NCBI RefSeq assembly: GCF_000156335.1
Contig: NZ_DS999213.1
Location: forward strand, 378,400-442,399
Source of the DNA: Roseobacter sp. GAI101
GTDB lineage: Bacteria; Pseudomonadota; Alphaproteobacteria; Rhodobacterales; Rhodobacteraceae
Length of the DNA stretch: 64,000 nucleotides
Reading direction: 5' to 3'
The notes below the pieces were generated by a model that did no database searches, was not told the origin of the DNA, and was given only the letters and a program-made list of their open reading frames with translations. Position numbers and translations under genes: made by a program. Positions 1-7,969 of the stretch are shown in pieces (position 1 is the first letter of the stretch; each line of letters opens with the position of its first letter).

Positions 1-309
1 TGGTAGGCTCCCAAAGATGATAGAACGCCGTGATAGCGCTGCCGCCCAAGCAGGCCAAGTCGAATTTCAAACCGCCATCCGACAAACGTAAACGAACAGG
101 TTCCCGTCGGATCTCCGCCCCTTCTCTGGCTCTTAAATATCCCGGGGGTCGGGGGGCTGGCCCCCCGCGCTTAGCAACGAAAACGGGATCAGATGGTTTC
201 CTTGTCCGCCCCCTCTTCCAGGAAAGACTGTCTTCAAGCACCCCGCAAAGTACCTCTGGGGCACCTTGCAGACCCGACCTTACCGTGGGCCTCGACGGTC
301 GCAGGCACG
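1..309. other. Non-coding stretch at the left edge, downstream of hpaR
   Basis: No convincing gene is visible. The open frames here have unlikely composition and run across a dispersed repeat copy at 124-169. hpaR ends at 310 on the minus strand. The other copies of this repeat sit between convergent genes, so a plus-strand gene probably ends just left of the window. That last point is inference. Confidence 0.6.
121..169. repeat. Dispersed repeat A, copy 1
   Basis: It begins CTTCTCTGGCTCTTAAATAT, continues with CCCGGGGG, and ends in a G/C hairpin (GGGGGGC, TG, GCCCCCC). All 49 bp are identical to 27235-27283. Shorter related copies, in inverted orientation, are at 17500-17544 and 37101-37158. 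Every copy with two visible neighbours lies between convergent gene ends, which suggests a transcription-end element. Confidence 0.75.
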
Positions 310-762
310 CTATTTCGGTGCCAGATCAAGTTCATGCAGTTCCTGAAGCAAATCAAGCAGTTGCTCCATCTTCTTCGGGCCAAAACGGTGTTGCAGATCT
401 GCGGTGATGGCGGCGGACCGGCTGGCGTGATCGTCGATCAAGGCTTGCCCCTTGGGCAAAAGCATCACGATGGATTTGCGACGGTCCTGGGTATCCGGTT
501 GTCGGCGCAGCAGGCCGTCTTTTTCCATCGCGGTCAAAATCCGCGTGAGGCTGGGCAGCATCAGACAGGCGGCGCTGGCGATGGCCGTCTGCTCGGTCGG
601 GCCGGATTCCGACACCACCCGCAGCACGCGCCATTTCTGTTCGCTGATGCCGCTCAGGCTCAGCATGTCACGGAACGGGCCCATCACGGTTTCACGCGCC
701 CGCAAAAGCGCTATGGGCAGCGAACGGGCGGTCTGGGTCAGCCTTGCGGTGTCGTCTTTCAT
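310..762 (-). CDS. hpaR: MarR-family regulator of homoprotocatechuate catabolism
   Basis: The 150-aa winged-helix protein has the HpaR N-terminal block SLPIALLRARETVM, the recognition region MLPSLTRILTAMEKDGLL, and the wing DTQDRRKSIVMLL. HpaR proteins repress hpa operons until the aromatic substrate is present, and this gene is divergent from that operon. The ATG at 762 was chosen because GGGAGA lies 7 bases upstream. An upstream ATG would extend the frame by 25 codons across the operator palindrome and is unlikely. The operator at 785-825 also covers this gene's own promoter, so autoregulation is expected. Confidence 0.88.
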   Translation of the reverse strand: MKDDTARLTQTARSLPIALLRARETVMGPFRDMLSLSGISEQKWRVLRVVSESGPTEQTAIASAACLMLPSLTRILTAMEKDGLLRRQPDTQDRRKSIVMLLPKGQALIDDHASRSAAITADLQHRFGPKKMEQLLDLLQELHELDLAPK

Positions 763-784
763 CAGCAGTCTCCCGCGCGCAAAT

Positions 785-825
785 TTGATTGACATGTTAA
801 GTAGTGTGCTTAACATGTCAATCAA
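785..825. promoter_or_regulatory. HpaR operator with two overlapping divergent promoters
   Basis: Arms 785-801 (TTGATTGACATGTTAAG) and 809-825 are perfect 17-bp inverted repeats around a 7-bp spacer. Within the forward strand, TTGACA (789-794) and TAACAT (811-816) are 16 bp apart. Symmetry gives the same pair on the reverse strand, -35 at 816-821 and -10 at 794-799. The two promoters, for hpaF and hpaR, therefore lie on top of each other inside the dyad. A MarR dimer bound here should block both. The repeats are directly visible; the regulatory reading is inference from the MarR family. Confidence 0.8.
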
Positions 826-848
826 CAACGGCCACATGGCGGGGGCTT

Positions 849-1241
849 ATGCCACATTTCCACATCGATTATTCGCCCAACCTCGAGGCGCGGCTGGATA
901 TCGCGACGCTTTGCGGGGTCTTGGCGCAGGTCGCTGCGGAAACCGGGGTTTTCCCCGTGGCGGGCATCCGTGTGCGGGCCACCGCCTGCACCCATGTGTT
1001 GATCGCCGATGGCAATCCCGATCATGCCTTTCTTGATCTGTCGGTCCGCTTGCGGGCCGGGCGCACGGATGCGGCCAAGCACAGGGCCACTGATGCGATC
1101 TTTGATGCGCTTCAGGCGTTTTGCGCGCCCGTTCTGGAAAGCACATCCCTGATGCTGTCGATGGAGATGCGCGACATTGATCCCGCGCTTAGCCCTAGGG
1201 CAAGTTCAATCCGCCGTTATTTACCCGAGGATTTACAATGA
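849..1241 (+). CDS. hpaF: 5-carboxymethyl-2-hydroxymuconate isomerase
   Basis: The 130-aa protein matches the CHMI family of the tautomerase superfamily. It isomerises the ring-cleavage product 5-carboxymethyl-2-hydroxymuconate to its oxo form. The start at 849 encodes Met-Pro, so Met removal exposes the catalytic Pro-1 of the superfamily, a strong argument for this start over the in-frame ATG at 804. The length is normal for the family. It is the first gene of the hpa operon, about 26 bases after the predicted transcription start, and its stop overlaps the hpaE start (ATGA). Confidence 0.9.
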   Translation: MPHFHIDYSPNLEARLDIATLCGVLAQVAAETGVFPVAGIRVRATACTHVLIADGNPDHAFLDLSVRLRAGRTDAAKHRATDAIFDALQAFCAPVLESTSLMLSMEMRDIDPALSPRASSIRRYLPEDLQ

Positions 1242-2743
1242 CCGATCTCGCCACCCATCTTGCCACGCTTAAAACCCATTTGGCGCGATATCGTGACAAG
1301 GGGATCTTGAACCTGATCAACGGCAAGAACGTTGAAGGGCTGGAAACCTTCGAGACGCATTCGCCCGTTGACGAGAGCCTGATCTGCACCGTTGCAAAAG
1401 GCACCGCGGGCGATATTGACGCCGCCGCCCGTGCGGCCAAGGCCGCCTTTCCGGCATGGGCAGCGCTAGAGGGCAGTGCGCGCAAGAAGATTTTGCACAA
1501 GATCGCGGACGGGATCGTCGCACGGTCCGAGGAAATCGCGCTTTGCGAATGTTGGGACACAGGGCAGGCCTATCGGTTCATGTCCAAGGCGGCGCTGCGC
1601 GGGGCCGAGAACTTTCGCTATTATGCCGACATGGCCCCGACAGCGCGGGACGGCCAGTCACTGCCCACCAACAGCCACATGAACGTGACCAGCCGCAGCC
1701 CCATCGGGCCTGTGGGCGTGATCACGCCCTGGAATACACCGTTTATGCTATCGACATGGAAGATCGCGCCCGCCTTGGCCGCAGGCTGCACCGTGGTGCA
1801 TAAACCCGCCGAATTCAGCCCGCTGACAGCCCGTATTCTGGCCGAGATCGCCCACGAGGCGGGGCTGCCCGCAGGCGTCTGGAATCTGGTTAACGGGATG
1901 GGTGAACACGCAGGCCGTGCCTTGACCGAACACCCCGACATCAAGGCGATTGCCTTTGTCGGTGAGAGCAAGACCGGGTCGATGATCATGAAACAGGGTG
2001 CCGATACCCTGAAACGCTGTCATTTCGAGTTGGGCGGCAAGAACCCTGTCGTTGTATTCGATGATGCCGATATTGAACGCGCTCTGGATGCGACGATCTT
2101 CATGATCTATTCCCTGAACGGCGAACGCTGCACGTCCTCCAGCCGCCTGCTGGTGCAAGACACGATTGCCGACGCGTTCGAGGCACGACTGGTCGAGCGG
2201 GTGAACACCATCCGCGTCGGTCATCCGCTGGACCCGGCCACCGAAGTCGGCCCGCTGATCCACAAGGTACATTACGACAAGGTGTGCAGTTACTTTGACA
2301 TTGCCCGCACGGACGGGGCGACTGTGGCCGCAGGCGGCGACGCGCAGGCGGGCAAGGGTTGGTTCGTGAAACCCACGCTCTTTACCCACGCGACCCCGAA
2401 AATGCGTATCTCGCAGGAGGAAATCTTTGGCCCGGTCCTGACGTCTATCCGGTTCAAGGACGAAGACGAGGCGTTGCGGATCGCAAATGATGTCGATTAC
2501 GGCCTGACCGGCTATGTCTGGACCAATGATGTCACCCGCGCCTTGCGGTTCTCGGGCGCGCTTGACGCGGGGATGATCTGGGTGAACTCGGAAAACGTGC
2601 GCCATCTGCCGACGCCCTTTGGCGGCACGAAGGCCAGCGGGATCGGCCGCGATGGCGGGCAATGGTCGTTTGATTTCTACATGGAACAGAAGAACGTCGC
2701 TGTTGCCCTCGGGCAGCATAAAATTGCCCGTCTGGGCGCGTGA
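1238..2743 (+). CDS. hpaE: 5-carboxymethyl-2-hydroxymuconate semialdehyde dehydrogenase
   Basis: A 501-aa NAD-dependent aldehyde dehydrogenase. The NAD/thiohemiacetal residues are visible: N166 in TPWNTP, catalytic base E264 in FELGGKNP and nucleophile C298 in NGERCTSSSR. The HpaE subfamily oxidises the semialdehyde made by HpaD to 5-carboxymethyl-2-hydroxymuconate. Assignment to this substrate rests on subfamily resemblance and position in the hpa operon. It overlaps hpaF by 4 bases, suggesting translational coupling, and is 15 bases from hpaD. Confidence 0.92.
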   Translation: MTDLATHLATLKTHLARYRDKGILNLINGKNVEGLETFETHSPVDESLICTVAKGTAGDIDAAARAAKAAFPAWAALEGSARKKILHKIADGIVARSEEIALCECWDTGQAYRFMSKAALRGAENFRYYADMAPTARDGQSLPTNSHMNVTSRSPIGPVGVITPWNTPFMLSTWKIAPALAAGCTVVHKPAEFSPLTARILAEIAHEAGLPAGVWNLVNGMGEHAGRALTEHPDIKAIAFVGESKTGSMIMKQGADTLKRCHFELGGKNPVVVFDDADIERALDATIFMIYSLNGERCTSSSRLLVQDTIADAFEARLVERVNTIRVGHPLDPATEVGPLIHKVHYDKVCSYFDIARTDGATVAAGGDAQAGKGWFVKPTLFTHATPKMRISQEEIFGPVLTSIRFKDEDEALRIANDVDYGLTGYVWTNDVTRALRFSGALDAGMIWVNSENVRHLPTPFGGTKASGIGRDGGQWSFDFYMEQKNVAVALGQHKIARLGA

Positions 2744-2758
2744 CGAAAGGACAGCGCT

Positions 2759-3739
2759 ATGCCAATCCCTGCCGCCAACCTGAACCCGCCCTTCAACATT
2801 GTCCGCCTCAGCCATGTCGAACTGCGCGTGACCGATCTGGCATGGAGCAGGGCGTTCAATGTTGATCTGCTGGGTCTGCAGGTCACCCACGAGGACGCGA
2901 CCCACATCTATCTGCGCGCCATGGAAGAACGCGGCCACCACTGCGTGATCCTGAAGAAAGCCGATGAGGGATCTGTGGGCGTTCTGGGCTTCAAGGTCTG
3001 GAGCGAAGAGGATCTGGACCGCGCTGAGGCTTGGTTCAAATCCCGCGATCTGCCCACCGCTTGGGTCGAGCGTCCCTTCATGGGCCGCGTGCTGTCCACC
3101 CGTGATCCGATGGGTATTCCGCTGGAGTTTTACGCGCACATGGACCGATTGCCCTCGATCCATCAGCAGTACAAGCTGTACCAAGGCGTCAAGCCGCTGC
3201 GCATCGACCACTTCAACATGTTCAGCCCCAACGTGGATGCGTCGGTGCAATTCTACGGCGATATGGGGTTTCGCGTGACCGAATATACCGCAGACGAGGA
3301 AACCGACCGCACATGGGCCGCATGGATGCAGCGCAAGGGCGGCGTGCATGATGTGGCCTTCACCAACGGCACCGGCCCGCGCCTGCATCACCTTGCGTTC
3401 TGGGTGCCGACGCCGCTTAACATCATTGATCTGCTCGATCTGATGAGCACGACAGGCTATGTGACCAACATCGAACGGGGCCCCGGGCGGCACGGCATTT
3501 CGAATGCGTTTTTCCTGTATATCCGCGATCAGGACGGCCACCGGACCGAGATTTACTGCTCGGATTACCAGACGATCGACCCCGATATGGAACCGATCAA
3601 ATGGGATCTGAAAGACCCGCAGCGCCAGACCTTGTGGAGGGCGGCAGCACCGCGTAGCTGGTTTGAACTAGGCTCAGTTTTTGAAGGGACAGCCATCATG
3701 GAAAGCAATCTGAACGCCCAACCGATTGTCGCGCCATGA
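2759..3739 (+). CDS. hpaD: 3,4-dihydroxyphenylacetate 2,3-dioxygenase, VOC (type I) extradiol family
   Basis: A 326-aa two-module vicinal-oxygen-chelate enzyme with modules starting near residues 13 and 145. It aligns with the Brevibacterium/Arthrobacter homoprotocatechuate dioxygenases. The metal triad is H151 (IDHFNM), H211 (LHHLAF) and E264 (HRTEIYC). H197 (GVHDVAF) and Y254 match the second-shell catalytic His and Tyr. It opens the ring of homoprotocatechuate next to the hydroxyls. The enterobacterial hpa enzyme belongs to the unrelated LigB class, so this is a non-orthologous version. GAAAGG precedes the ATG, and the stop overlaps the next gene by 4 bases. Confidence 0.9.
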   Translation: MPIPAANLNPPFNIVRLSHVELRVTDLAWSRAFNVDLLGLQVTHEDATHIYLRAMEERGHHCVILKKADEGSVGVLGFKVWSEEDLDRAEAWFKSRDLPTAWVERPFMGRVLSTRDPMGIPLEFYAHMDRLPSIHQQYKLYQGVKPLRIDHFNMFSPNVDASVQFYGDMGFRVTEYTADEETDRTWAAWMQRKGGVHDVAFTNGTGPRLHHLAFWVPTPLNIIDLLDLMSTTGYVTNIERGPGRHGISNAFFLYIRDQDGHRTEIYCSDYQTIDPDMEPIKWDLKDPQRQTLWRAAAPRSWFELGSVFEGTAIMESNLNAQPIVAP

Positions 3740-5133
3740 ATTGGGATGAATATACGCTTTGGGCCAAACGGATCGCCGATTGGGGCACTGAATATCACAA
3801 GACACTGGCCGACCGTCCCGTGCGCGCGCAGACCGCACCGGGCGAAATTGCCGGGCAGTTGCCCCTTGGCCCGCCCGAAGACGCCGAAGGCATGGATGCG
3901 ATCATGGGCGACTTTGAACGGATCGTGATGCCCGGCATGACCCATTGGCAACACCCTCGGTTCTTTGCCTATTTTGCCGCCAATGCCGCGCCGCCGTCGA
4001 TGTTGGCCGAAATGCTGGTCAATACAGTCGCGGCGCAATGCATGCTTTGGCAGACCTCGCCAGCCGCGACCGAAATGGAAGGCGTGATGGTCGATTGGTT
4101 GCGTCAGGCCATGGGGCTGCCTGACGGGTTTTCCGGCGTGATTCAGGACAGCGCATCTTCGGCGACCTTGTCTGCGGTGCTGACCATGCGCGAACGCGCG
4201 ACAGCATGGCGCGGCAACCGCGAAGGGCTGAACGGGCAGGGACGTTTGCGCATCTATTGTTCGGATCAGGTGCATTCCTCGATTGATCGCGCGTGCTGGG
4301 TGGCGGGGATCGGGCAGGACAATCTGGTCAAGATCGGTACCCGCGCCGGGGGGCATTATGGCATTGATACCGATGAACTGGCCGCCCGGATCGCGCAGGA
4401 CCGCGCCGCCGGCTGTATTCCGGCCGGCATCATTGCAATCACCGGGGGGACCGGCATCGGGGCCTCTGACGATCTGGCACCGATGCTTGCGATTGCCGCT
4501 AAAGAGGACCTTTACACCCATCTGGATGCCGCATGGGCCGGATCCGCGATGATCTGCCCGGAATTTCGCGCGCAGTTCTGGGACGGCGTCGAAGGTTTCG
4601 ACAGCATCGTATTCAATCCGCATAAATGGCTGGGCGCACAGTTTGATTGTTCGATCCAGTTCCTGCGCAACCCCCAGGAACAACGCAACACGCTGAAGAT
4701 CGAACCGGAGTATCTGAAAACCTCGGGTGCTGAGGTGACGAACTATTCGGAATGGACGATCCCGCTGGGGCGGCGGTTCCGGGCGCTGAAACTGTGGTTC
4801 CTGATCCGCAGCTACGGGCTGGAAGGATTGCGGACCCGCATCCGCAATCATGTGCTTTGGGCTCAGGAACTTTGCGAGGTAATCCGCGACATGCCTGATT
4901 TCGAGATCGTGACAGAGCCGATCCTGAGCCTGTTTTCCTTCCGCTGTGTCGGCGACGATGCCCTGCAACAAAGGTTGGTGGACGCCATCAATGACGACGG
5001 GCGCATCTACATCACGCAAGGAATGCACGCGGGGGCCAAGGTGATCCGCTTTCAGGTGGGTCAGTTCGATACGACACGTGATCATGTGTTGATGGCAGCG
5101 CAGGTGATCAGTGAAATCCGGGAGACCCTTTAA
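3736..5133 (+). CDS. PLP-dependent aromatic amino acid decarboxylase (group II)
   Basis: A 465-aa group II decarboxylase resembling animal DOPA decarboxylase. PLP-binding K297 lies in NPHKWLG, with D264 in HLDAAWAG. H180 (SDQVHSS) stacks on PLP, and Y326 (EPEYLKT) corresponds to the catalytic-loop Tyr. His at the first and Tyr at the second position are typical of true decarboxylases rather than aldehyde synthases, so dopamine or tyramine production is the better guess. It sits inside the hpa operon with a 4-base overlap with hpaD and a 1-base overlap with hpaG. It may feed DOPA or tyrosine towards 3,4-dihydroxyphenylacetate through an amine oxidase not seen here. The substrate is inferred. 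Confidence 0.85.
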   Translation: MNWDEYTLWAKRIADWGTEYHKTLADRPVRAQTAPGEIAGQLPLGPPEDAEGMDAIMGDFERIVMPGMTHWQHPRFFAYFAANAAPPSMLAEMLVNTVAAQCMLWQTSPAATEMEGVMVDWLRQAMGLPDGFSGVIQDSASSATLSAVLTMRERATAWRGNREGLNGQGRLRIYCSDQVHSSIDRACWVAGIGQDNLVKIGTRAGGHYGIDTDELAARIAQDRAAGCIPAGIIAITGGTGIGASDDLAPMLAIAAKEDLYTHLDAAWAGSAMICPEFRAQFWDGVEGFDSIVFNPHKWLGAQFDCSIQFLRNPQEQRNTLKIEPEYLKTSGAEVTNYSEWTIPLGRRFRALKLWFLIRSYGLEGLRTRIRNHVLWAQELCEVIRDMPDFEIVTEPILSLFSFRCVGDDALQQRLVDAINDDGRIYITQGMHAGAKVIRFQVGQFDTTRDHVLMAAQVISEIRETL

Positions 5134-5987
5134 TGCGATTTGCAACATTCACGGCGGACGGGCGGCAACAGTACGGTGCCGTCGCCGACGGGGGCCTTAT
5201 CGCGCTGTCAGATGATTTCCCCCTGTGGAAGACCTTGCGCGATGTCATTGACAACTATGGCTTTTTCGCACTTGAAGCTGCGGCGACGGGCAGAGCAGTT
5301 AGCCAACCTGATGGCAGTTTTCGCTGGGATATCCCTGTGCCCAACCCCGAGAAGATCATCTGCGTCGGGGTGAATTTCCCCGACCGTAACGCTGAATACA
5401 AGGACGGGCAGGACGCGCCGCCGAACATGTCCTTGTTCATCCGCTTTCCGCGGTCCTTCGTTGGTCACGAAACCCCTTTGACACGACCCCCCGAGACGCC
5501 TCAGCTCGATTACGAGGGCGAGATTGCGATTGTGATCGGCAAAGGCGGACGGCGCATCGCTCAAGCTGATGCGTTGGATCATATAGCAGCCATAACCCTT
5601 TGTAACGAAGGGACTTTGCGTGATTGGGTGCGGCACGCAAAATTCAACGTCACCCAAGGCAAGAACTGGGATGGCTCGGGGGCGATGGGGCCTTGGCTGG
5701 TGCCGTTCACCGACCCTGCGCAGATCGCCGATGTGGGGCTTGAGGCGCGGGTTAACGGGGACGTCCGCCAAAAGGACCGTACGGGCCGGATGCTGTTTCC
5801 GGTGGCGCGCCAGATCGAATATATCTCGACGTTCACGACGCTGGTACCGGGCGATATCATCGTGACGGGCACGCCCACCGGCGCAGGCGCACGGTTCGAT
5901 CCGCCCATCTGGCTGGTGCCTGGTGACGTGATCGAAGTCGAAGCCCAAGGCATCGGAACCCTGCGCAACGGGGTGATTGACGAATGA
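5133..5987 (+). CDS. hpaG: Fumarylacetoacetate hydrolase-family protein, OPET decarboxylase/HHDD isomerase-like
   Basis: A 284-aa FAH-fold protein. Acidic metal ligands E128 and E130 lie in DYEGE and E159 in CNEGTLRDWVRHAKFN, a signature of the HpaG-type subgroup; the catalytic core closes with TGTPTGAG. HpaG decarboxylates 5-oxopent-3-ene-1,2,5-tricarboxylate. The enterobacterial HpaG is a two-domain fusion of about 430 aa, whereas this is a single module, so it may do one or both half-reactions or act as a homodimer. TAATG overlap with the decarboxylase and ATGA overlap with hpaH place it firmly in the operon. Confidence 0.85.
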   Translation: MRFATFTADGRQQYGAVADGGLIALSDDFPLWKTLRDVIDNYGFFALEAAATGRAVSQPDGSFRWDIPVPNPEKIICVGVNFPDRNAEYKDGQDAPPNMSLFIRFPRSFVGHETPLTRPPETPQLDYEGEIAIVIGKGGRRIAQADALDHIAAITLCNEGTLRDWVRHAKFNVTQGKNWDGSGAMGPWLVPFTDPAQIADVGLEARVNGDVRQKDRTGRMLFPVARQIEYISTFTTLVPGDIIVTGTPTGAGARFDPPIWLVPGDVIEVEAQGIGTLRNGVIDE

Positions 5988-6784
5988 CCCCGGACCAGAT
6001 CACCGCTGCTGCCGATATGCTGTTTCAGGCCGAAGCCACGGGCCAACAATGCGATCTGCTAAGCCTCGCGTTTCCGGACATCACCCTTGACGATGCTTAT
6101 GCTGTGCAGGCCGCATTTGTGGCGCGCAAACGGGCGGCGGGCGGCAGGATCATCGGTTGGAAGATCGGCCTGACCAGCCGCGCCATGCAGCAGGCATTGA
6201 ACATCACCACGCCTGACAGCGGCGTTTTGCTGGATGATATGCTGTTCGAATCCGGTGATACGGTGACCAAACGGCGGTTCATCCAGCCTCGGATCGAGGC
6301 GGAGATTGCCTTTGCCCTGAAAACCGGTCTTTCGGGCGCGGATGTCACCCGCGAGGCGGTGATTGCCGCAACCGATTACGTCGGACCGTCGCACGAGATT
6401 CTGGATACCCGGGTCCTGCGCGCTGATCCGGCGACTGGCAAGGCGCGGGTGATCTATGACACCGTGGCCGATAATGCCGCAAATGCAGGCATTGTTTTGG
6501 GGGACGCGCGCCATCCGGTAGATGCCCACGACCTGCGGTGGGTCGGTGCCGTGGTCAAACGCGATGGCGTGGTCGAAGAAACGGGCCTTGGCGCGGGCGT
6601 GCTGGATGATCCGGTGATGGGAATTGTCTGGCTGGTCCAACGGCTTGCCGCCTATGGCATGGGGCTGTCCGCCGGGGAAATCGTGCTGTCAGGGTCGTTC
6701 ATTCGCCCGATAGAGGCCGCGCCGGGCAATGCTTTCGATGCGGATTTCGGGTCATTTGGACGGGTAACCTTGAACTTTGCCTGA
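5984..6784 (+). CDS. hpaH: 2-oxo-hept-4-ene-1,7-dioate hydratase
   Basis: A 266-aa member of the 2-oxopent-4-enoate hydratase/4-oxalocrotonate decarboxylase family. Typical blocks are GWKIGLTSRAMQ, PRIEAEIAF and GEIVLSGSF. In the hpa pathway HpaH hydrates 2-oxo-hept-4-ene-1,7-dioate before the HpaI aldolase step. It is the last gene of the operon, overlapping hpaG by 4 bases. No hpaI aldolase, succinate semialdehyde dehydrogenase or hpaBC hydroxylase follows, so those steps must be encoded elsewhere. Confidence 0.9.
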   Translation: MTPDQITAAADMLFQAEATGQQCDLLSLAFPDITLDDAYAVQAAFVARKRAAGGRIIGWKIGLTSRAMQQALNITTPDSGVLLDDMLFESGDTVTKRRFIQPRIEAEIAFALKTGLSGADVTREAVIAATDYVGPSHEILDTRVLRADPATGKARVIYDTVADNAANAGIVLGDARHPVDAHDLRWVGAVVKRDGVVEETGLGAGVLDDPVMGIVWLVQRLAAYGMGLSAGEIVLSGSFIRPIEAAPGNAFDADFGSFGRVTLNFA

Positions 6785-6949
6785 GGTCAGACAATCGCAT
6801 GTGCTGAAAAAACAGGCATGCGGCGCTGTGGCTGAAATCCTGGGGCACGGGCGGCAGGCTGACTTGACCATTTGGTAAAAGACTTCTTGACCGACGCACC
6901 GGAACCAAAGCACGATCTGCACAAATAAACACCACAGGGGGTCAATTTG
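6785..6949. other. Intergenic region between the hpa operon and the ABC importer operon
   Basis: About 165 bp without a gene. It should hold the importer promoter. AGGGGG at 6936-6941 is the Shine-Dalgarno for the binding-protein gene. Two short TTGACC-containing stretches lie near 6865 and 6888, but no clear terminator or operator was found. Confidence 0.5.
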
Positions 6950-7966
6950 ATGAAATCAGTGAACACTTCGATGAACCGTCGCGGCTTTATGGCGACAACG
7001 GCGGCCACGGCTTTGATCGCCGCAACGCTTGGCGCACCTGCGCTGGCCGCGGATCCGGTCAAGGTTGCTGGCATCTATACCGTTCCCGTTGAACAGCAGT
7101 GGGTCAGCCGGATTCACAAGGCCGCAATGGCGGCCAAGGACCGCGGCGACATCGAATATGTGTATTCGGAAAATGTCAGCAACACCGACTATGTCCGCGT
7201 GATGCGTGAATATGCCGAAGCCGGGAACACCCTGATCATCGGCGAAGTTTTCGGTGCCGAACAAGAGGCGCGCGAGGTCGCTGCGGACTATCCGGGCATC
7301 GCCTTTCTGATGGGATCGAGCTTTAAAGAGGATGCATCGCTGTCGAATTTCGCGGTGTTCGACAACTACATTCAAGACGCCTCGTATCTGTCTGGGATTA
7401 TTGCAGGTTCCATGTCCGAGACTGGCAATATCGGAATGGTTGGCGGCTTCCCGATCCCGGAGGTTAACCGCCTGATGCACGCCTTTATGGCCGGCGCGAG
7501 GGAGATGAACCCGGATATCAAATTCCAGGTCAGCTTTATCGGGTCGTGGTTCGATCCGCCCAAGGCCAAGGAAACGGCTTTTGCGATGATCGAAAACGGC
7601 GCGGATATGCTGTATGCGGAACGCTTTGGCGTGTCGGACGCGGCCAAGGAAAAGGGCGTGCTGGCGATCGGCAACGTGATTGATACCCAGGCGGAATATC
7701 CTGAAACGGTTGTCGCCTCGGCGATCTGGAACTTTGAACCGACGCTCGACAAGGCCATCGCCGAAGTTCAGGCAGGCACGTTCACGGCGGCGGATTACGG
7801 TATGTATTCGTTCATGAAAGAGGGCGGCACCGTTCTGGCCCCGCTGGGCACGTTCGAAGGCAAGGTGCCCGAGGCCGCGATGGCGCTGGTCAAACAGCGC
7901 GAGGCCGAGATCAAGTCAGGCGATTTCGTGGTCGAGATCGACGATACAGAACCCGCTTCGTCCTGA
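6950..7966 (+). CDS. BMP/PnrA-family substrate-binding protein of an ABC importer
   Basis: A 338-aa periplasmic binding protein. It has a cleavable N-terminal signal with NRRGFM followed by a hydrophobic stretch and APALAAD, resembling a Tat/Sec signal with cleavage near residue 34. The mature part (VKVAGIYTVPVEQQWVSR, GFPIPEVNRLMHAF) belongs to the basic membrane protein family, whose members bind nucleosides or related ligands. Start ATG 6950 is 8 bases after AGGGGG. A double-ATPase, two permeases and a CodA-like deaminase follow directly, so a nucleobase or related N-heterocycle is the likely ligand. Confidence 0.88.
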   Translation: MKSVNTSMNRRGFMATTAATALIAATLGAPALAADPVKVAGIYTVPVEQQWVSRIHKAAMAAKDRGDIEYVYSENVSNTDYVRVMREYAEAGNTLIIGEVFGAEQEAREVAADYPGIAFLMGSSFKEDASLSNFAVFDNYIQDASYLSGIIAGSMSETGNIGMVGGFPIPEVNRLMHAFMAGAREMNPDIKFQVSFIGSWFDPPKAKETAFAMIENGADMLYAERFGVSDAAKEKGVLAIGNVIDTQAEYPETVVASAIWNFEPTLDKAIAEVQAGTFTAADYGMYSFMKEGGTVLAPLGTFEGKVPEAAMALVKQREAEIKSGDFVVEIDDTEPASS

Positions 7967-7969
7967 CCC

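Noticed and set aside
30..407. 125-codon open frame at the left edge
   Set aside because: Low-complexity translation running over repeat A and into hpaR on the other strand, with no ribosome site or family resemblance.
6862..6893. Possible GntR-type operator near TTGACCATTTGGTAA
   Set aside because: The inverted repeat is only 4 bp and no regulator gene lies nearby.
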